Assembly: GCA_012295275.1 (NCBI GenBank)
Contig: CM022667.1
Location: 477,501 to 541,500, forward strand
Source: Chrysomallon squamiferum
Taxonomy: Eukaryota; Mollusca; Gastropoda; Neomphalida; Peltospiridae
Direction of reading: 5' to 3'
DNA: 64,000 nt
Part shown: in pieces, positions 1 to 57,272 of the stretch
Numbering within the stretch: position 1 is the stretch's first letter
Layout of the letters: the number at the start of each line of letters is the position of its first letter
Position numbers and translations under genes: made by a program
The notes under the pieces: model-generated
Database searches by the model: none
Told to the model about the DNA's origin: nothing
What the model saw: only the letters and a program-made list of their open reading frames with translations

Positions 1-335
1 TAGCTGTCTGCAAGGTTTCAAAAATAAGGAATAGTTGTACCCCAGGTTTTCAGTTGAAGAATAATGCCATGAACACTTCCAGGAATAGGAATAGTCATTA
101 TTATCAACCATTTCACTAGTAAGGAATAACTCGATACCCCAGGAATTTTAGATAAGGAATAATAACTGTCAGTGATTTCAGAAAAGGAATAACTGTTGCT
201 CAGGACTTCAGGAATAAAGAACAGTTATCTCTAAACTTTTCAGGAATAAGGAAATCACCCAACAATTTCAGGAATAAGGACCAGCTGTAACCAAGGATTT
301 CAGGAATAAGGAATAAATATCAGCAACCAAAAACT
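1..335 (+). repeat. Minisatellite TTCAGGAATAAGGAA.. (~45 bp)
   Basis: About seven degenerate units with core TTTCAGGAATAAGGA, running off the left edge of the window. Same word as the start of exon 3 (TTTCAGGAATAAGAAG). Confidence 0.9.
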
Positions 336-1984
336 AATTTTTTTACCTATTAGGAAATACTCTATTTCAGTATGAATCCTTTTTTTTATTTAAACTTTCC
401 CTTGTGGCAATGCTGAAAACAAAAATGGATGCCCACTTCTGGCTTAGTACGTAGCAGTAAATCAATACTTTTCTTTTTCCTGTAGTTACAAATTTTCTTT
501 ATTTCAAAACGGAAATCTTTTTCTTCAGTTGAACTTTATCGGACTTGGAAGTTAACAGTTAATGACATTGAGACTCGGAGAAAACTGACGTCTGTTAGTG
601 TTTCTGTCAACACCAATTTTCTCAAGACAGATGTCTTTTCTCCGTTTAGTTTCCGAAAAAGAAATTTTTCATTTAAAAATGTAGAAGAATTTGTTTGTTT
701 CAGATATTTGTTTTTTGTTTTCAGAAATGTTTCTGTTTCGTAAATTATTTTTTAGTTTCGGAAATTATTTTGGATTTAAGAATTTTAAAAAATAACTTCA
801 TGTTTTTGGTGTTTGTTAAATAAATATTTTAAATTCAGAATTAATTTTTAGTTTAGAAAAGGTTTTACATTTTAGAGATCTTTTATGGTTTAAAAATGTT
901 TTTTTTTTCTTTTTTCTTAATTTCAGAAATAATTTGTATCAAGAATATTTTAGAATAAGAAATAATTTTGTGTTTTGTAGTATATTTGTTTTATATTCTT
1001 TCATTTTTACAAATCATTTTCATCTTCAAAATAAGTTAATTTTCTGGAACCTTTAGGATTTAAAATATTTTTTATTTTAAAATATCTTTTTAAGTTATCA
1101 AAATTAATTATATTTGCATTGGTTTTGTTAATCCAAAAAATATCTGTAATATTTGGTATTATTTTATTTTACTTTAAGAAATATTTTAGTTTCAAATTTG
1201 ATACAATCATATAAAATAATTTTCAAATTCAGAAAATCATTTTTACATACAAACATTTTTAAAGTATGAAAAAACCCCATCTTAAAGCTTTGGGAAATTT
1301 AACATTTAAAAAAAAATCAAAAATAAATAAATAATCACACATAGTCTCTTCTCTTTTAAATCCTAAAGGAACTATTTTTTTTTTTTTTATTGCTAAACTT
1401 GTTTTTGCAATTACTTCTAATGCCAAAGACTTGTAATGCTGGTGCCAAATCAACCTCATGTGGGAATACTCTAAATTTGTTAACGTAACCAGATTGGAAA
1501 GTGTATAGAGTAAATGACACCAAGATTCTGTATTAGAGGCTGGGGATTTCAGTCCACAAACACCTGTAGTCTGTGAGCTGAAAATTGATGCTTAAAAATC
1601 CATTACCTTGCTTCTGCGCTGCTTAACTTGCAAGCTGATGAATTGTATCATATAATCATCAACGTCGAAATGACCTCAGACCAAAAACATATCGAGTTCA
1701 CTCATTTGGTACGAAGAAAGGAAATAAAGATTTTTTTCTTCCTTTCTCTCTCTCTCTTTCATTTTCGCTGGCATCGTTTTACAAATAGAGATATGGATAC
1801 ACTTTGTATTAGACAGGATGGACTGTGTAGAAAATAAATATCTGTATTGTGTTGCACAGTACTTGCGTTAGCAGTCGAGTGAATAGCCTTTTGTACGAAA
1901 TAGCCAGGGACAATGACGACGACAAATATGATATTTGTATTACACAGTGTACTTTGTAGAAATGACAAATATAAGTTGTATTAC
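336..1984. other. AT-rich sequence without recognisable feature
   Basis: Recurring TTTCAGAAAT/TTTAAGAAATATTTT words between about 660 and 1260 suggest a very decayed tandem repeat. No exon, RNA gene or element recognised. Open frames are short and composition-driven. Confidence 0.5.
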
Positions 1985-2335
1985 ATACTAGGAGGGCCAA
2001 ATATATTGTATTATATAGAAAGAGAGCCTAATATGGTGTATTACTTACTAGGAGAGCTAAATGTATTACATAGTAGGAGAGCCATGCTAGAAGAGCCAAA
2101 TAAAAGTTGCATACTAGGAGAGCCAAATATAAGCTATATTACAGACTAGGAGAGCCTAATATAAGCTATATTACAGACTAAGAGAGCCAAATATAAGCTA
2201 TATTACATACTAGGAGAGCCTAATATAAACTACATTACAAACTTAGAGAGCCAAATTCAAATATATGTTGTATTACAGACTAGTAGAGCTAATAAATGTT
2301 TTATTGCATACTAGAGCCAAATATAAGTTGATATA
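1985..2335 (+). repeat. Minisatellite ACTAGGAGAGCCAAATATAAG (~37 bp)
   Basis: About nine or ten units with core AGGAGAGCC(A/T)AATAT and TGTATTACATACT. A 78-codon open frame here is repeat read-through. Confidence 0.92.
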
Positions 2336-2559
2336 AATTATATTAAACATGAGACTGTGTTCTGGGAGATACAAACACAATGTGACATTTGACCAGCATA
2401 TTAAAATGTGTAAAATAATTTTATGTTAGTCAGTTTTGAAGAGACAGATATGGTATAATTTAAGAGTATATCTGTAAAAGAGGAAAATATTATATTTTAT
2501 TAACCAGTATGCCATGTATATTATTTTACAGATAGAGAGAGATACAGTATCAAATAAAT

Positions 2560-3650
2560 ACCATATTAACCATATTAAAACTAAATATATATTATGATAT
2601 TATATTATATTATTCAGTACATATTTTGAAGAGCAAATATAAGACCATATTACACAATTTCAAAGGTTTAATGTAATGCTGGGTTATACAACATCTGTTC
2701 AAAAAAATACAAATGTAATATTGGATATCATATCCCTCATTGAAAGAATAATAGTTTTATCGACACAATATTGATAAGTGAAATATAATGTCACATTAAA
2801 CAGCATGGAATGTGGAGGAATTAAAAATAATGCTAAAGAGACAAATATAATGTTAAATTAAATGTTCAGGAATTAAAAAAAAATATATATTAAGCATCAC
2901 TGAAGAAATGTAATGTTGTATTAAATGAGGAAGAATTAAAAATAATATTATAATATTATAAAAACAGAAAAAACAATTATAATATCACATTAAGTGTCAG
3001 AATTAAAATATATATATGTTAAACATTAGTGAAGAAATATATTGTCATATTAAATGTGGATGATTTAAAAATTATATATAATGCCATATTAAATATGGAG
3101 AATGGAAAATAATATTATGTTATAAAATACTGAATCACATTAAATGTAATATTAAATGTATAGGAATGAAACAAAAAATATATATTAAACGTTACTAAAG
3201 AAATATATTGTCATATTAAATGTGGATGATTTAAAAATTATATTATATAAAACTGAAGAGACAAATATAATATCATATTAAATGTAGGAATTAAAAATAA
3301 TACTGTATTATGCAATACGATACAAATATAACATCATATATGTATATTAAACGTGGAAAAATTAAAATTAATATGTATTATATTATAAAATACTGAAAAA
3401 ATAAATATAATATCATATTAAATGTAAGAGTTAAAAAAAGAATAATGTATTAAACATTACTGAAGAAATACAATTGTCACATTAAATGTTGATGAATCAA
3501 GAATTATGCAATACCAAACAAATGATAACATCATATTAAACATGGACAAATTAAAACTAATGCTATATTACAAAATGCTGAACAACTATAATAACAAATT
3601 AAAACTAATGCTCTATTACAAAATGCTGAACAAGTAAAAAAGCCATATAC
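2560..3650 (+). repeat. Degenerate AT-rich array, ~95-bp units
   Basis: Recurring words ATTAAATGTGGA(T/G)GA, TTATAAAATACTGAA, GAAATATATTGTCATATTAAA and ACAAATATAATATCA show a strongly diverged tandem array reaching almost to the putative promoter. Confidence 0.8.
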
Positions 3651-3769
3651 CACCACATCTCCTGTGAAAATTATCATCTCAAGGCTTTGATCAATGGTAG
3701 TAGATGTGTGAACTGGTTACATCGTGAGAAAAATAATAATAAATAATTTTTATTGGTTTATCTATTCTC

Positions 3770-3916
3770 CACATTGTGGGAGGAATCCGTGGCTCGATTG
3801 CTACATGACTGTCGGCAGCAACGTTTTGCGAAACGCCACTGACACAGACACCTTTGTCAATCGGCGCTGTGTAAGCCGGTGCTGTTGATTAGTTTCTTGC
3901 GGGGACAGCGTCTGAG
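3770..3916 (+). promoter_or_regulatory. Putative promoter edge / 5' UTR of the CNG channel
   Basis: Base composition changes sharply from AT-rich repeats to a CG-containing block just before the first ATG. The block has no splice acceptor feeding the following open frame, so it reads as 5' UTR. No convincing TATA box or initiator could be assigned. The call rests on composition and position only. Confidence 0.4.
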
Positions 3917-47440
<43,524 letters not shown>

Positions 47441-47468
<28 letters not shown>

Positions 47469-48295
47469 GAAAACTTGATAATTTCACAGCTGTGAGAAAA
47501 TTTGATAATTTCACAGCTGTGTAATACAGTGTGTTCTTGTACAAGGAACTCTTCTTGTGAGACAGCTGTGAGAAATCTTGATAATTTCACAGATGTGTAA
47601 TACAGTGTGTTCTTGTACAAGGAACTCTTCTTGTGAGACAGCTGTGAGAAATCTTGATATTTTCACAGCTGTGTAAAAGTGTGTTCTTGTACAAGTAATT
47701 CTTCTTGTGAGAAAACTTGATAATTTCACAGCTGTGTAATACAGCCTGTTCTTTATACAAGTAACTCTTCTTGTGAGACACAGCTGTGAGAAATCTTGAT
47801 AATTTCACAGCTGTGTAATACAGCATGTTCTTTATACAAGTAACTCTTCTTGTGAGACACAGCTGTGAGAAATCTTGATAATTTCACAGCTGTGTAATAC
47901 AGCATGTTCTTTACAAGTAACTCTTCTTGTGAGATGAGAAATCTTGATAATTTCACAGCTGTGTAATACAGCCTGTTCTTTATACAAGTAACTCTTCTTG
48001 TGAGACACAGCTGTGAGAAAACTTGATATTTTCACAGCTGTGTAAGTGTGTTCTTGTACAACTTCTTGTGAGACAGCTGTGAAACAACTTGATATTTTCA
48101 CAGCTGAGTAATACAGCATGTTCTTGTACAAGTAACTCTTCTTGTGAGACGCAGCTGTGAGAAATCTTGATATTTTCGCAGATGTGTAATACAGCATGTT
48201 CTTGTACAAGTAACTCTTCTTGTGAAACACAGCTGTGAGAAAACTTGATAATTTCACAGCTGGATAACAGCACGTTCTTGTACAAGTAATGTCTT
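47441..48295 (+). repeat. 3' UTR tandem array of stop-codon regions (about 11 units, ~75-80 bp)
   Basis: The last eight codons, the stop and the next ~50 bases are repeated: AACTCTTCTTGTGAGAC, CAGCTGTGAGAAA, CTTGATAATTTCACAGCTGTG, then TAATACAG.(G/A)TGTTCTT. Units start near 47441 (coding), 47543, 47623, 47697, 47762, 47841, 47918, 47986, 48058, 48137 and 48211. Each nearly complete unit holds an inverted repeat CAGCTGTGA / TCACAGCTG, and in the first unit the stop codon lies inside its left arm. Confidence 0.96.
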
Positions 48296-49236
48296 GAGTT
48301 GTATATTTTTCAAGCATCAAATAATAATAATAATAATAATAGTATCACACATACACACAAATAATATATATATATTATTACACTCTTCTAACACTGGAAC
48401 TAGTCAGAAACATAAATACTGTACAGATAAATATTTAATATTTTAACTAACTTTGACTTTCTTTTGGTTGAAAACAGTCATGAAATATTCAAATACAAAT
48501 ACAAATAGAGATAATAACAATAAATAAATCAAAATATATATAAAATGTTTTTAAATAATTTTATATAATAATAATAATAATAATAATAAATAACAAATAC
48601 AAAAAGAAATAAATGAAAAAAGGAATAAGCATTAGGTGTAATAGGTACTGAGTCAGTACCACAGTACAGCCTTCTACATATATCTGTCAGATTCACACAC
48701 ACAGACAGACAGACAGACACACACACACCTTCTAACACACTAACAATGTATGAGACCAAAAGTCTCTCTTCAAAACAACTTTCTAATGAACTGACACTGA
48801 ATTGAACCGACAAAAATGATTCCTTGATTCTCTGTCTGACTTGAATATTCATAATCTTTGACTGTAAGACAAATATGAAATAAGACAATGTATGTATGTA
48901 TACTGTGACTCATGAAAGAAAAGAAATAATTAAAATAAAATGTTTGAAATCATTAGTTGTTTTCTTTTTATTTTCTTTCATTTTTTTTTTTTTAATGTTT
49001 AACTGTAAGACAATTCTTTGTTTTTCAGTTATCATTTTCTTGTTTAGGATGACACACTACTGCTCTTAACACAGTTTGACAGTAAAATTATATGGTTACA
49101 AAAACAAATGAATGCAACAATTTCACCAAACTGGAGTTGTGACATATCTGTGTACTGTGTGGATTGAAAGGTGTGGCATTTATTTTTGTTTATTTATTTA
49201 TTTTTGACATCTCTTGAAGAAAATTTGGACTAAATT

Positions 49237-49370
49237 GATCTGTGAAGTATATGATGACATCACCTTTGCATAAAATGGCAGCATCCAGATATTTTAAAAT
49301 TGTGATCTTTTTGTTTCATACTTTATTATTAATTAAGACTGGATAATAAAAACTAACTAAATAAAATAAA
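49237..49370 (+). repeat. Possible dispersed element, second copy
   Basis: Shares GATGACATCA and ATACTTTATTATTAATTAAG plus GATAATAAA with the block in intron 16 of the channel. A short third match (ATTAATTAAGCTTCTGGAC) lies near 49600. Ends and family unknown. Confidence 0.35.
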
Positions 49371-51539
49371 ACAACAAATCAATAATACATATATATAATA
49401 AATAATATAATTAAATATTTTTTTTTTAAATCTTAACTTTTAAGTATGAAAAATATATTTACCATTTATTCTCAAAACTAAAAAAGGAACAATATAGGCT
49501 AAAGCTAATGGTAAAAAAAAAAAAAAAGATTTTAATTTCTAACCTGAGAAGGACTGAACTTATATCCTGTTGCATTTCCAAAGCTATACTGCTCTTACTA
49601 TTAATTAAGCTTCTGGACATTGCCAGTGTTGATTTTCAAAAGTCATCATCATAAAACAAACAAGAAAAACAGCCTAAAATTGATAAAACAGTTTATCACG
49701 TAAAGAACAGTTTGAAAGCAATAACAGCATGTGGTAGATTATGAGTTAAAATACATACAAGAAGGTGAATGGGGCAGGAGGAAGGATTTTTTTTTTTTTT
49801 TTCTATTTTTTTTATTTTTTTTTTTTTTTTTTGGTAAAAATACCTTCCAAATAAACATTATTACTTGTACTAAAATACTGGTAAACAAAAGATAATTTCC
49901 TCATCACAAAATACTGATGATAATGTCATACAAATATATACATATATAAATCATATATAAAACATTAAAATCCATTGCTCAGGTATCTGTTACTAGCATG
50001 TATTACACATGCTACTAATAATAATATATTTATTGAAATACATTCTTTGTAATTTAGCTCTAGATGACAATTCATTTTTTTTTTTTTTAATTCTGTAAAC
50101 CACTGTAAAATGTCATGAATATCAAATATATTTTTAAAAAATCCATAATTAATTTACATGAAATATACACAATTTAAAAAAGAAGCATTGAAAAGAATAA
50201 TTTTTTTTTTTTTTTAAAACAAATCAACTATTAAGTGAAATTCAATTAACCAAACGAATATTAATTTTTAACTTCAATGTACAAAGAACATTTACAAAAA
50301 ATTCACATTAAACAAAACTTCACTAATAAAATGTAGCCTACACATGCATCTTTGATGTAATTTTCAATTGTTATTCATGTAACAGATTTTTAAAATTCAA
50401 ATACCACTTGAAATATAACAGTAATGCTCATACAAAATGCATCTTATTTATATAACTATGATATCTGATTTGCAAGCAGATAATTAAAATATATAACCCT
50501 CTTAAATTTACATTATTAAAATTTAATTAGCAATATATGTATATAATTAATTAACCATTTAAATTTGAAGGTATTTTAATGTCTTTCTATTCTTATGTTA
50601 TTATTAAACTTTATGATAGCAATATATGTATAACAGCTTAGCCTATTTTTGCTAGCAGTGTATCTATAAATTAATTAACACCTTAATGAATGTGAATCAT
50701 TAAAACCCCCTTTAATTTTATCTTATTAAACTTTATCTAATTAATACTGGTATACTTAATACCTATGCAGATTATTAAAACATACAATTCTCTTGATTTT
50801 ATGTGTATGATAAATGTATAATAAACAGATTATACTAAAGTATATTTTTGTATATACATATACGAGAAAATGTGGTTATGACTTTTCATATATATGGATT
50901 ATTGATATATTGTTTGAGGAGGGAGATTAAAAACAAAACAAAAATAATTGCAATTATTAACCATGGTTTTGATTGTTGCATATATGACCCAGTCTTTTCA
51001 GATTTTTAATTTGGTTTACACAATCAAAAAAACAAATGTATACCTATTTTGTTAAATATACATTTTTTTTTTTTAATGGAACTAACTACTGTTAGCAAAT
51101 GGGACAAACCAAATATACAGTACGTAACTTTGGGACATGTATTTATTTATTTACAGTCATTAAATGTATCAGAATTTGGTTTTTTTGGTTACAAAAATAT
51201 AAATAAATTTAAATACAAATTAGAATAATAAAAAATAAAATAAATAAATTTAAAAAATTAAAAAAGGAAACGTTTAAAAAAAAAAAAATTAAAAAAGGAA
51301 AGAAAGGTAAGAAGAAACAATAATTATAATAATAATAATAATAATAACAAACAATTAATAAAATTTAAAAATTATGAAAATGTCTTACCATAACATATAA
51401 CAAAAGAAAGAAAACATGTGATTGTATGTATACATGCCAAGCTATACATATACATATACATATATAAAAATTAAGTATCAATCTGTAAGTATTATTAACA
51501 CATATACATATAAATTTCATTGTGGTTGCTATATAAATA

Positions 51540-51900
51540 CAGTAACAGTCTTTTAAAGTAACCAGATTAATTCAGAAGTGTAACCATAATGAAGTATGTC
51601 ATTCAAAGTGTGACCATTGCGAATTATCTAATTCAAAAATGTAACCATAATGAATTATGTAATTCTAAACTAAACATAACGAATTTTTTAATTTAAAAGT
51701 ATAACCATAATGATTTACATAATTCAAAAGTGTAACTGTAAAGAATTATGTAATTCAAAAACATTATCATAATGAATTATTTAATTCAAAAAAGTGTAAC
51801 CATAATGAATTATCCAATTCAAACAAGCAACCATAATCAGTTGTGTTAATTCAGAGATGTAAACATAATGAATGAGAAGTATGAATTATGTAAAACTAAA
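51540..51900 (+). repeat. Minisatellite, ~29-bp unit
   Basis: Degenerate copies of GTAACCATAATGAATTATGT then AATTCAAAA, about ten units. Confidence 0.9.
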
Positions 51901-53099
51901 ATGAAACTTACTTACTATAATAAAATACATTTAATGATCAATTTTTGGCAGTAGGGTTAATGAATATCTATTTCCCAATTAAAGATGATACACAACTGAG
52001 TAAAATGTGGTTGTTATGGTAAAAAGTTAATTACAATGTCAGGTAACTTTTGAAAGGTAATGAAACGGTATAAAAAAAAGTTTAAAAAAATATAAATAAA
52101 TAAATAAATAAATAAATTAAATTAGTTTTATTAGTAATGAAAAATATAAATCTCTGAGTCATGTTTTTTATTTTTGGTTGTTATCATTTGTTATTAAATT
52201 TTTTATAAAACTGAAATGAAAAATTTTGTATTAGAAGATAAAGACTGGAGTACATTTAAGAAATCAAATATTTCAAGAAAAAAAAAAAAAAAAAAAATTA
52301 AAAAGGCAAATAGCAGTCTTCAGTATAGTTCAAAATTAATTTTAAAACTTTAGCGATTAACAAAATGCTCTTAATTACATTTTTAAAGAAGTAAACAAAA
52401 ATTAAGAATCTGTTTTATTACATTTTAATAAAAATGAACATAAGCACCTTTTAATATAAAAGGCATTATGTCAAGGTAATATTTTATGCATTTCTGAATA
52501 GCATATATGACTACTATTGTATCAAGTTAACATATAAATTTAATGAGAAACTATTTAAAAAATGTATACTTATTCATGAAATAAACTTTTTATTTAATTT
52601 ACTGCTATATCCTTTATGTTTATATTTAGTGCACTTTAGCAGACTTAAAATTTGTTCTTGTTTGAAATGTTGTTAATATAAGTCACAATATATTAGGTTG
52701 TACATTTTAAAAAAAAAGTACTAATAAAGTTAATGTGAGAGAAAAAATTATTATTTCTTTTCAAGTAATTTAACAAATAAAAACAAATAAAAAGAAACTA
52801 ATTTCGAAGAAATGGAATATAATAAAATAAATAATTTTATTATATATAATAATAATAAACTACATATATCTGAAAACTAACAAAATTAAATTAAATTATT
52901 AGAACAAAACTCAAAATTATGTTGCCAACATATCACAAATTCTAAAAAAAAAAAAAAAAAAAAAAGAAGAAAATTATTTTCTAAAATTCCTACAAAGTCT
53001 ATCCACTCATTGTTTTGCATTTTTAATTGTTCATTTATCCACAGACTAGAATAATGGTATCAGAAACGTTTTGATTAAACTTACAATCATATTTTTCAT

Positions 53100-54079
53100 A
53101 TAATGTATGACAGAAACATGATTGTCACAAAACAGGTACATACCAACACATCAACACACAAGCATGCATTATTATGGCGAAACACACCTGATTATTTCTC
53201 AACACAGAACTTTTCAGGAATGGCCTGACTTTCATGAAGCTATTATTCCATCAAATAATATTTACCTGAAAGCACAAATTTTCACACACCAGTTGTTACA
53301 GTTTCACATACTGAAAATACGTAACATTGAAATGAAAATGAAACAATTCTGAACTATTACAGAGTGGTTACACTTTCAAACACTGAAAAAATAACATTGA
53401 AACAAAAATGAAACAGTTTGAACTATAAAAAAAAAAAAAAATGGTCCTGTTTCATATAATTGTCGTACAAGAAATATTTAACATTTAATTCAAAATGAAA
53501 TGTTATGAATAAGGTACCTTTTTGTACAATGTTATTTACAGTATTAGGAAAGTGTTACAGTTTCATACACTGAATGTGTAACACTGAAATGGAAATGAAA
53601 CAGATGTGAACTATAACAAAGTGTTACAATTTCATTCATTTTTGTATTCAGTCTCAGTAATCAAATTTACATTTAAATGTGAACAATAACAAAGTGATAG
53701 TTACATAAAATGTCAAGAACTGAACACATAATAAGCAATGTAACAATTGTGAACTTAACAAAGTAGAACGGTTTCAGTCACTATTATTGAGAGCATCAGG
53801 AAATGAAACACAATTGTGAACTACAATAAAACTATCATTTCATACACTGTTATACTTAATGTAAAGAAATATCTAATACCTAACTGAAAATGAAACAGTG
53901 TCAACTATAACAAGTAATTTTACAAAATAACAAGGAATTCACATATAAAAATTAATGAAACGGATGTGAACTATACGAAATTGTTTTTTTCAGAGTATGA
54001 AGAACCATATGTATAAGAATTAATGAAATGTAATTGTGAATTACAATTACTGTTTCATAGAATATCAAGAATTTGACCC

Positions 54080-54110
<31 letters not shown>

Positions 54111-54135
54111 AACATAATTGTGAACTGTAAGTACT
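53100..54135 (+). repeat. Degenerate tandem array (TGTGAACTATAACAAAGTG type)
   Basis: Recurring words GTTACAGTTTCATACACTGAA, AACATTGAAATGAAAATGAA and GTGAACTATAAC at irregular spacing of about 90-120 bp. Strongly decayed; the open frame at its left end is not supported as a gene. Confidence 0.7.
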
Positions 54136-55059
54136 GTTCAATAAAATATCAAGACTAAAGGATTTTCATAGGCAGTTCAGGTCAATGATAATGAATACTG
54201 TGAACAGTTTACAGTTTATAAAATCTTTATTTATTAACAAGGATAACTGTGAAATGAGTGTCTGTGATCAATTTTTTAAAGTCAAATGCAGAATAATCAT
54301 TCATTGTTTTATTAAATTAAAAAAAAAAAAACATTTCACAAATAATTCACAATTATAAAAGTATTTAAATTTTAAAATTCTTTATCTATAAAGTAATTAA
54401 ATTTTTATCTAAATGCGATGTATTTTAATGTATATCATAAAAAAAAAAATTATCAAGAAAAAATATGTATCAAAAAGATTAATATTTAAGTGAAATATTA
54501 TTTCAAACAGTTCAAATTGAAATTAAAAAGTAAAATATGCTTTATCAAATATTCATCTCTAAATCAATCAGAGAATGTTGTAAAAATTTTATAAAAACTG
54601 AAATCTCTAAAACTGAAATCTAAATGCTGTTAAATATACATATTTTTTTTTTTATTAACTTTCAATATAATAAACTTTTAGAAATCCTTAATTGTTTCCA
54701 GTGAAAAATCTGATATATATGAAGTTTTTAATGTACAATATTATTTTATATTAACTTTTGTGAAAAAACAACAATATATATATATATAGAGATATCTTGG
54801 CTAAATATTACATTTATCCAGATAAATGATTTATTCCATTATAGATCCAAGTATAAAGTTCAATATGAATTCCAAAAAACAAAAAGTAAAATACAAAAAA
54901 CACAACAAAACAACAAAAAAATACCCCCACTGAAATGTGTCTGAGTAAGTTGTAGACTTTAATTAACAATGTTGATGATGTCCAGTTCTGTTGTGTTAGG
55001 ATAATGTGATAATGTTCAGAATATTTTTATTCACATAATTGTAATGTCAGTTCTGCCAT

Positions 55060-55180
55060 ATTTAGATACTGATGAAGTCCAGAATTTTTGTTTAGATATT
55101 GATGATGTCTTGTTTTTTTATTTAGATATTGATAATGTCCAGAATTTTTGTTTAGATATTGATAATGTCCATTAGTTGAT
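55060..55180 (+). repeat. Short tandem repeat TTTAGATATTGATGATGTC, ~32 bp
   Basis: About four copies of TTTAGATATTGAT(G/A)ATGTC with AGAATTTTTG spacers, just beyond the PLC-gamma 3' end (downstream on its strand). It carries AATAAA on the - strand near 55117-55122, a possible polyadenylation signal. Confidence 0.75.
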
Positions 55181-55328
55181 GATATCAAGATACTGATGAA
55201 ACGAGTACTAAAGGTAAGTGTAAATGTTGATGATCTTCAATACCAGTGTATCAGAGAACAACAAGTGTCAACATTTGTGTGTTGACAGTATCACAGGCAG
55301 TCAGTTCTCTCTCTCTCACGCGGACAGG

Positions 55329-55377
55329 TCAGTTGTTTGACTGGCGGCGGTAGACAATCTGTTGTCTAGGGACATTT
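55329..55377 (-). CDS. PLC-gamma putative last exon (frame uncertain)
   Basis: A GC-richer block after the acceptor TTTTTACTTCAG. In the phase expected from the previous exon it reads KCP and stops (TAG, 55368-55366). In another frame it reads [15 protein letters not shown] and stops (TGA, 55331-55329), which looks more like protein. A missed small exon or an alternative junction would reconcile this. The exon itself is likely; which stop is used is not settled. Confidence 0.55.
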
Positions 55378-55486
55378 CTGAAGTAAAAAGCAAATAATAA
55401 CAAAATAATAGCTGAACAAACAGATTTTGTAAACAGTACTTACAAGAAATCCTCAAGTTGGGTTCAAATGATATTTGTTAACATGA

Positions 55487-55531
<45 letters not shown>

Positions 55532-56260
55532 TTTTAAATGTAGTCACTGAAAAAGCAGAAAAAGATTGACTGGAAACAGATCATAATCAACTGTACAAAA
55601 ATGAAACTTTCAGTGTTAAAAACAATTTAAAATATCTGTTTAAAACAGATTTTTTTTATTATTTATCATTTGTCAACCATGTTTTTTTTTTTGAAAATAA
55701 ATGACCATCACCCCACTATCATTAAATCCAATAGAAGAATGGAATAATTTTATTTATATATATGTATATACACCTTTCTAAACATAACTTTTGTACTCAA
55801 GTACTCAAACACTTGCAGGAACAAGAAGATACATTTCAACATTGTCATCTAAATTACAAAATAATTCCATCATCTATAATATACCACCCACAAGCTGTAA
55901 CCAGTCTGCTACAACATTTGGTTACAAAATACATAGATAAATATATTTATATTATTTACTGTTACCATAGTAACCAAGCTACTTACTTTCTGCTGCTTCT
56001 CTCCTTTGTGTTTGGCGAGCAGCATCTCCTGAACCTCTTCCAGGCGAAGACGTTGCATGGTGGCAGTTTCGCGGTCACCGCACTGTTCCAGTTCACTGAT
56101 TTGTGCAGCCAGCATGTCCGACTGGTCTCTCAGTTCTTGGATGGAAGCGTAGATATCACACTCTTCTCCTTCCTGTCATCAGTTACATAGTAAATATAAA
56201 AAAATAAAATAAAAATAAAATAAAAATAAATAATAAATAATAATAATAATAATAATGAAT

Positions 56261-56291
<31 letters not shown>

Positions 56292-56490
56292 TGAAATTAA
56301 AAATAATAATAATAATAATAATAAAAAAACAATAAAAAATAATAAAAATAAAAACATAAAAATAAATAAAATATAAAGAGAAAGATAAGTAAATGTTGAT
56401 AATTATTAATGTGGATTTTGTATAAGAAGACAGGTTGGTATGTAGGCATAAAAATAGAAACAGAAATAGAAATAGATACAGATAGATAAA

Positions 56491-56554
<64 letters not shown>

Positions 56555-57235
56555 ATGAGATTTCTAGATCAGTAAAAGATATAGGGCAAGATAGAGACAA
56601 CTGATAAGAAAGTAGATAGGAAAAAAAGACAGATAGGTAGATACAGATCAGAGATATAAACACAAACAGACAGATAAAAACAAATAAAAAAGGAACAGAT
56701 GCAGACAAACAAATAAATAAATAAGGAACTGACCTTTGGATTGCTGACAGATTTATAAGTAGATAAATTATTCTTAAACAGAGAGATAGATACAGATGCA
56801 GACAGATAGACAAATAAGTATTAAATAAGGAACTGACCTTTGGATTGGTGATGTCAAGAAATATCAGTAGAGAGGCGAGCTCCAAATCTTCGCTGTAACC
56901 ATTCTTCAGTGGCACACTTCTGTAACCTGCAGTGTGTTAATAATTACAATTCACTATTATAATTACTGTTACTAATATACCTTAGTACAGTCACAACAAT
57001 CTGCTAAAAATATGTGTTCTGGTCTATCAAGACACTGATTTCCCCTACATCATTTGTTTAATACAGAGATTAAAAAAGCTGAAGATAATCACAGGGAATA
57101 AATTCTTTGAAAACCTATAACATTGCTATATAATTTTCTCTTATAACAGACTGACTGAACATAATGTTAAAAGACTAACACTATTTTATTTTATTTTTTT
57201 TAGAGGAATTAAGGCTTGAGAATATACTTTTCATG

Positions 57236-57272
<37 letters not shown>

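Larger units (their letters stand above)
48296..55300. other. Intergenic AT-rich spacer between convergent genes
   Basis: No GC-richer block with splice signals and no recognisable protein on either strand. Holds AAT runs (48320, 48570), several poly-T/poly-A tracts (49790-49835, 52280-52300), and the degenerate minisatellites listed separately. Possible AATAAA signals occur but are too frequent in this AT-rich sequence to assign. Confidence 0.7.

Noticed and set aside
55762-56190. 142-codon plus-strand frame
   Set aside because: Overlaps the PLC-gamma tail exon, whose - strand frame has matching splice sites and phase.
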